DNA from: Elephas maximus indicus
Lineage: Eukaryota > Chordata > Mammalia > Proboscidea > Elephantidae
DNA: 64,000 nt
Direction of reading: 5' to 3'
Assembly: GCF_024166365.1 (NCBI RefSeq)
Contig: NC_064830.1
Span: forward strand, 94,170,968-94,234,967
Positions 33,805 to 64,000 of the stretch are shown in pieces. Every line of letters starts with the position of its first letter. Positions within the stretch are counted from its first letter, which is position 1. The notes beneath the pieces were generated by a model. It had not been told where the DNA came from. It saw only the letters and a program-made list of their open reading frames with translations, and made no database searches. Position numbers and translations under genes: made by a program.

Positions 33805-34690
33805 TTGTTGTTGCTGGGTGCCGTCCAGTCAGTTCTGACTCACAGCAACCCTATGTACAACAGAACAAAATACTGCACAGTATTGCCATCCTCACAATTG
33901 TTGCTATATTTGAGCTCATTGTTGCAGCCACTGTGTCAATCCATCTCTTTGAGGGTCTTCCTCTTTTTCAATTTTCAAGTATGATGCCCTTCTCCAGGGA
34001 TTGGTCCCTACGTAAGACGAAGTCTTGCCATTTTTGCTTCTAAGGAACTTTCTGGCTGTACCACTTCCAAGACACATTTGTTCATTCTTTTGGCAGTCCC
34101 TGATTTATTCAATATTCTTCGCCAACACCATAATTCAAAGGAATCAATTCTTCTTCGGTTTTCCTTATTTTTTGTCCAGCTTTCGAATGCATATGGGTCA
34201 GGCGCACCTTACTCCTCAAAGGGACATCTTTACTTTTGAACAGTTCAAAGAGGTCTTTTGCAGCAGATTTGCTCAATGCAACATGTCATTTGATTTCTTG
34301 ACCGCTGCTTCATGGGCACTGATTGTGGATCCAAGTAAAACGAAACCCTTGACAACTTCAATCTTTTCTCTGTTTATCACGATGTTACTTATCGGTCCAG
34401 TCGTGAGGATTTTTGTTTCTTTATATGGAGGTGTGCTCTATACTGAAGGCTGTAGTCTCTGATTTTCATCAGTAAGTGCTTCAAGTCCTCTTTGTTTTCA
34501 GCAAGCAAGGCTGTATCGTCTGGATGTCAAAAGTTTGGTAGTCTTCCTCCAAACCTGATGCTGCATTCTTCTTCATATAGACCAGCTTCTCAGGTTATTT
34601 GCTCAGCAAATAATTTAATAAGTATGGTGAAAGGCTACAATCCTGAGGCACACTTTTCCTGATTTTAAACCACACAGTGTCCCCTTGTTC
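33805..34690 (-). mobile_element. RTE/BovB-type LINE 3' end, antisense, degenerate
   Basis: On the reverse strand the 3' terminus ends GAGTCAGAACTGACTGGACG, then GCACCCAGCAACAAC. The upstream part matches the RTE copy at 54250 (shared GCAGCAGATTTG and TTTGATTTCTTGAC blocks). Frames are broken and no intact reverse transcriptase remains. Confidence 0.7.
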
Positions 34691-35283
34691 TGTTCAAATC
34701 ACTGCATCTTGGTATAGTGAAGCAACAGGTTACAATTCAGGATCAAGAACAACTCGGGATACAGTTCTTTGGTCAGGACGGTCTCTTCTCAGATCAGAAC
34801 AGTCCCTTGGCCCCTCAGTCTGGCCTTTGTCCTGCTCGGGCAAGTGTTACAAAGCTGTTTTGCTCTGCCAATAAATGCCCAGGGCCACCCTACTCTTCAG
34901 GGAAGCCTCTGGCCAGAAGTCACTCAGCACACCCACTGTAACAGCCTTACTCCATGGGCCAGGAAGCCCACTGCGTCATCTGATCACCTGGTTCCTGCTG
35001 TCTTGTGCCGCTACCACTCTCGCTGCTGCTGTGCTGCTGTATTTCACTGTCTTCCATGTTAGAGCTCCTCCCTATCTCTCTCCATGTCTCCCTTTAAGCT
35101 TAGCAGAATGGCAAAATTGACCAATCCCCTCATTAGGGCTCCATACACCTTATTTGCATGGTCCCACTTCTGCAAGGGTTCCATGCACCTTACTTGCATT
35201 GGCAGCAAGCCGTCCAATCCTTTTAGTGGTCTACAAGCACTTTATTTGCATAGTTCCACCCAATCATTGTGTGGGAGTCACAA

Positions 35284-35355
35284 AGACTATGGCTAAAAAA
35301 AAACCCAGTGCCATGGAGTCATTCCGACTCATAGCGACCCTGTAGACTATGGCTA
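35284..35355 (-). mobile_element. 48-bp 5'-truncated AfroSINE with perfect 12-bp target-site duplication
   Basis: AGACTATGGCTA at 35284-35295 and 35344-35355 flanks only A-rich tail complement and CCGACTCATAGCGACCC, the last 48 bp of the SINE. Confidence 0.9.
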
Positions 35356-35439
35356 GAAGGGCCACATTAAGTAATTCATTGCACGAACGTGCCCTCTTCC
35401 TCCAGCATCCTAGGGCCTGGAATATTCCCTCACACAAAC

Positions 35440-35670
35440 TCTTTCATTCTAGGTTCTCATAACACAACATTTCACATCATCTATTAATCATTTTCTAACA
35501 TACTTTACGTATTTATTATTTATCTTGTCTTTTCTGTTTCTATGTCTAGAATGTTAGGTTACACATGGGCAGAGATTTTTGTCTGTTTTGTTCACTGTTG
35601 AAGACCATTGTTTAGAATAGTGGTTGACACATAGTAGGTGCTGAATAGGTATTTGTTGAATAAATTAGGT
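35440..35670 (+). repeat. L2 3' end (right part)
   Basis: GACACATAGTAGGTGCTGAA, then TATTTGTTGAATAAATTAGG, is the L2 sense terminus and probably belongs to the L2 at 33140. Confidence 0.55.
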
Positions 35671-36340
35671 AAGTAAAATGTGCAGTCAAAACTATGGGTG
35701 TCTGTGAGACCTATATGGAATCTCACTGAAGAGAACCATATGGGAAAGAATCTGTCAGCCTAATCTCGGTGTGTATGTCCCAGGAAGGGAGAAGGACTGG
35801 GCAAACTCAGATCATAGCCCAGGGTTAGGCACAGCATAACTGTGAATTGAATCTTGAGTACTGGGCCCTGGAGAGGAAGAAGGAGCTTTCCAAGGGTCAG
35901 CCTCCACACAGTTGCATCTTTTCTTAAATTAACCAGTATGCTGGGCTGATATTTGTCCTTCCTTATTTTCACCTAGTCGTAACCAAGAACTTCAAGGTGG
36001 GCATAGGGAGCTGGAACCTTGGCGGGGTGGCTGATAGTCCAGGGTTTGGCCCCTTAACTCAACCATCCTGCGGGCTGGCACCACCCCGACAGTATGGATC
36101 TACAGCGGATGCGCCCTATCCCTTTCTCCACTCCCCTCTCTTTTCCCCCCCAAAGGCCTGTTGCTTTATTTCGGAAACAGAGACCCTTGACCCCTCCCCT
36201 CATAATTTCCCGAAGAATACCCGTCGGGCCATGAATCAGCACTCCCTAGGATTGATGCAGTCCTCATCCCCGCCAGGGGTCCCCAGTGACTGGCAGATTA
36301 GAAACCTCCCCAATCCTCTACCGCCCGCGCGCTACGTCCT

Positions 36341-36424
36341 CTGGGAGATGTAGTCTTGACCGCCCCTTTGTCCTTGGTCTGCCCAGTGGTTCGCCCCCGC
36401 AGGAGCACGAACTACAACTCCCAG
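36341..36424. promoter_or_regulatory. Inverted pair of ZNF143/Staf-like motifs
   Basis: CTGGGAGATGTAGT at 36341-36354 is the reverse complement of ACTACATCTCCCAG. ACTACAACTCCCAG lies at 36411-36424 on the plus strand. Both fit the known ACTACAAYTCCCAG core, the first with one mismatch. They face opposite ways, 56 bp apart, upstream of YWHAG exon 1. Confidence 0.65.
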
Positions 36425-36579
36425 GGGCCGTTGCGCCGCGGGCCCGGCGGGGCGAGGGTCTGAAGGGGGAGGGGGGAGTCTGGAGGTGCTGGGGCGAAGG
36501 AACAGGCGTGGGGAGGAGAAAGGGGAGCGTTGCGGAGCAACGGGGAACGGGCGGACGGTCGGAAGACCGTGGCTAGTAG

Positions 36580-62183
<25,604 letters not shown>

Positions 62184-64000
62184 GGCCCCCAGGTGGACTG
62201 GCAGCGCACGCTGATGCTACTACTGCAGTCTTTATTTTTTTCCCATGAGTTGGGGGTCGGGTAGGGGAGGGAAAGGGAGGAATGACCTTCCTAGGGAGGA
62301 AACCCACGACCTGTCCTGTCTTTGATCGCCTCTTTGACATTTTTGCCAAAATACCACTAGTGGAAAGTCAGGCTAGCTGTGCTCGTATTGGAATAGCAGC
62401 CTCACACTGGCATACGGACTGTTGTGTAGATTAATGCAAGTGGAGCTGTCTGTCTTTAATTTAACTTATTGCTAGATAATAGGGTTTTAAGATGAAAAGA
62501 AAACTTAAATGGAATGGCCCTCATTCAATAAGTTCTGTGGTTCCAGTAAGGATTTTTATGTACATATGCTCTTGTCGTAAGTTTTGGGTACTTTTTATCT
62601 CATCTGTTTAGCTGTGCATTTTTTTCAGGGTATACTCTACCAAACACATAATAGTTTAAATCCCAAGCTGACAGACTTAGAACATAAGGTGTATCTATCC
62701 TTGTGATTTAGGCCTTGCCATTTTTCTGAAGTCCGATTAGTTGACAGTATTAACACTAAATTGCAGTTTACAGTATTTCTACATTACAGCCATATGTAAC
62801 ATCAAGCCATCAATGGTGTATTTTTCTTTGCTAGTTATTTTGGCTTTACATCTTTATCGGCCTCATCCAGGTTGATTTTGCTGTTATCTGTCTCCTAGGC
62901 CAAAAGGCTTGCCTGAGGAGAATCAAAGCTACTTTAGGTTTTGGCTAACAGGTGCTTGGCAGGTGGCTGTGGGATTTTTGTCCTTTCCTCTTAACTTAAA
63001 TCCACCATGAAAATTATTAATCACTTTAATAGAAATGTTAAACACCACAAAAATAGAGAAAATTCAGGTCTGTATGTCATTTATTGTGTTGGTATTTTCA
63101 GAGACTATTCTGATTTTTTCAGATGCCGTACAGCTCCTTCCTCAGGGATTGCCCTGCCATTTCACTTTTCACTTGATTCTTTCCCGCTGTACCTGATGGA
63201 GGGGGTGTTGAAGCTGTCGGGTTGTAGAAGCTGGGTGGTCATTTGGAGAACGTTCGTGGTGCAGTGTGTGAAAATTCAGGTGCTAGAAGCTTACTGGTAG
63301 AAAAACCCAAAAGGAAGAGCTGTATTCATAAACATTCTGTCAATTTTAGGGAGCCTTGTAAGTGTGTCAGTTTTTCCTCCCTTGAAAACACTCTTTCCCC
63401 AAGTAATTGTTGTAGGAGGATAAATTAAAATTACCAGGTAATAAATACGTACTCCTATTTGACCAAAAATTTTTCTATATTTTTTTCTTTTAAGGAAAGC
63501 ATAGAAGTTGGAGATTGACTTCTCTTGTGCGGTCAGTGCATATTTGGAATTGAAGCTACCTTGGTATTTCCACAGATTTGTTTTCAATTGGCCATAGGTC
63601 CCTTGTTCTCATTTTGGATAAATCTGTTTATCTCTCAGTAAACATGACCTGTTGCATGTGCTCAGTTTTTGTTTTCTATAAAACAAGTAACAGTGTGAAC
63701 TCTACCGAGATGGGTAATAACAGACTTGCTTTGTGTGTTTATTTAGGCAAGGGAGAGGTTTGATAATAATTGAGGAAAAACTGACAGGCTTTTGCTAATA
63801 CCAAAATTGAGCTTACAGTTAGGAAATGAGTATGTTTAACAGGATCCAGGTGACAGTAAAGATAGAAGAATGAAGATGACTGTGGAATAAATATACTCTG
63901 TAACATTGCACAGTTTACCCAGCATGACTTTCCTTAGAAGGTCCCTCCATATGCTAGAGCCAAAGTCCCACTTAACTGAACCCTACCAGAAGAGCTAGTA
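62184..64000 (+). other. YWHAG: YWHAG 3' UTR, truncated by window edge
   Basis: AT-rich sequence without SINE, LINE or LTR insertions, consistent with a constrained UTR. The human YWHAG 3' UTR is about 2.8 kb as I recall it, so the end should lie beyond 64000. AATAAA hexamers at 63440-63445 and 63886-63891 could give shorter isoforms. A Pumilio-type element TGTACATA is at 62559-62566. Confidence 0.8.
62559..62566 (+). promoter_or_regulatory. YWHAG: Pumilio recognition element in YWHAG 3' UTR
   Basis: TGTACATA fits the PUM consensus UGUANAUA exactly and lies about 375 nt after the stop codon. It is a single match, so its use is inferred. Confidence 0.4.

Larger units (their letters stand above)
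33518..35366 (-). repeat. LTR-like repeat (probably afrotherian), antisense, split by an RTE element
   Basis: The reverse strand of 33590-33790 reads CATGGGAGGGACGGCTGG, then GAGTTCTGTGTGGCCGTTGC, the end block of the 24590 repeat, and contains AATAAA in TAATAAACTCC. LTR sequence resumes after about 34690. RTE sequence (33805-34690) interrupts it and a SINE fragment sits near the right end. Confidence 0.45.
9580..36300. other. Intergenic region SSC4D-YWHAG, repeat-rich, no gene recognised
   Basis: The named repeats are listed separately. Stretches in which I see neither gene nor recognisable repeat are about 9580-10080, 11660-12330, 13510-14070, 18060-19160, 19570-20400, 21480-24580, 26190-26690, 26840-28880, 29710-30540, 32060-33130 and 35680-36300. 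Many open frames exist in 22200-24400, but they are Ser/Pro/Leu-rich, lie on both strands and lack splice context or homology. Confidence 0.75.

Overview
The window is mammalian nuclear DNA from an afrotherian, most likely an elephant. The main evidence is about 25 copies, on both strands, of a tRNA-derived AfroSINE (A-box-like GTGGCGCAGTGG, B-box-like GGTTCGAATCC, tail GGGTTTGGTTTT). Fragments of an RTE/BovB-type LINE, L1 fragments and LTRs that look afrotherian support this. Nothing is prokaryotic or viral in organisation. The species call rests on recognising repeats by eye.

Two protein-coding genes are present, both on the plus strand. SSC4D occupies about 98-9575. It encodes a secreted-type protein with four group-B SRCR domains joined by Pro/Ser/Thr-rich linkers. 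Ten coding exons are readable, all with phase-1 junctions, and the start-codon exon lies before position 1. YWHAG (14-3-3 gamma) follows. Its CpG-island promoter is at about 36300-36894, exon 1 is 36895-36981, a 24.5 kb intron follows, and exon 2 is 61527-62183. The 3' UTR runs off the right edge. The two exons join in frame into a complete 247-residue protein with every phosphopeptide-binding residue present. From general knowledge, the neighbouring SSC4D and YWHAG match human 7q11.23.

The 27 kb between the genes (about 9580-36300) and the YWHAG intron hold no convincing gene. They contain AfroSINEs (some with target-site duplications), MLT1-type and apparently afrotherian LTRs, L1, L2, MIR and two RTE fragments, often nested. 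A stand-alone CpG island lies at about 16860-17340.

No clearly new biological system was found. The best leads are an inverted pair of ZNF143-like motifs in the YWHAG promoter, an RFX X1/X2-like site in its intron, the orphan CpG island, a long imperfect hairpin inside an LTR, three related LTR copies within 11 kb, an inverted SINE pair in an SSC4D intron, and a match between the AfroSINE tail and the RTE 3' end. The two genes have unrelated functions; only their neighbouring position links them.
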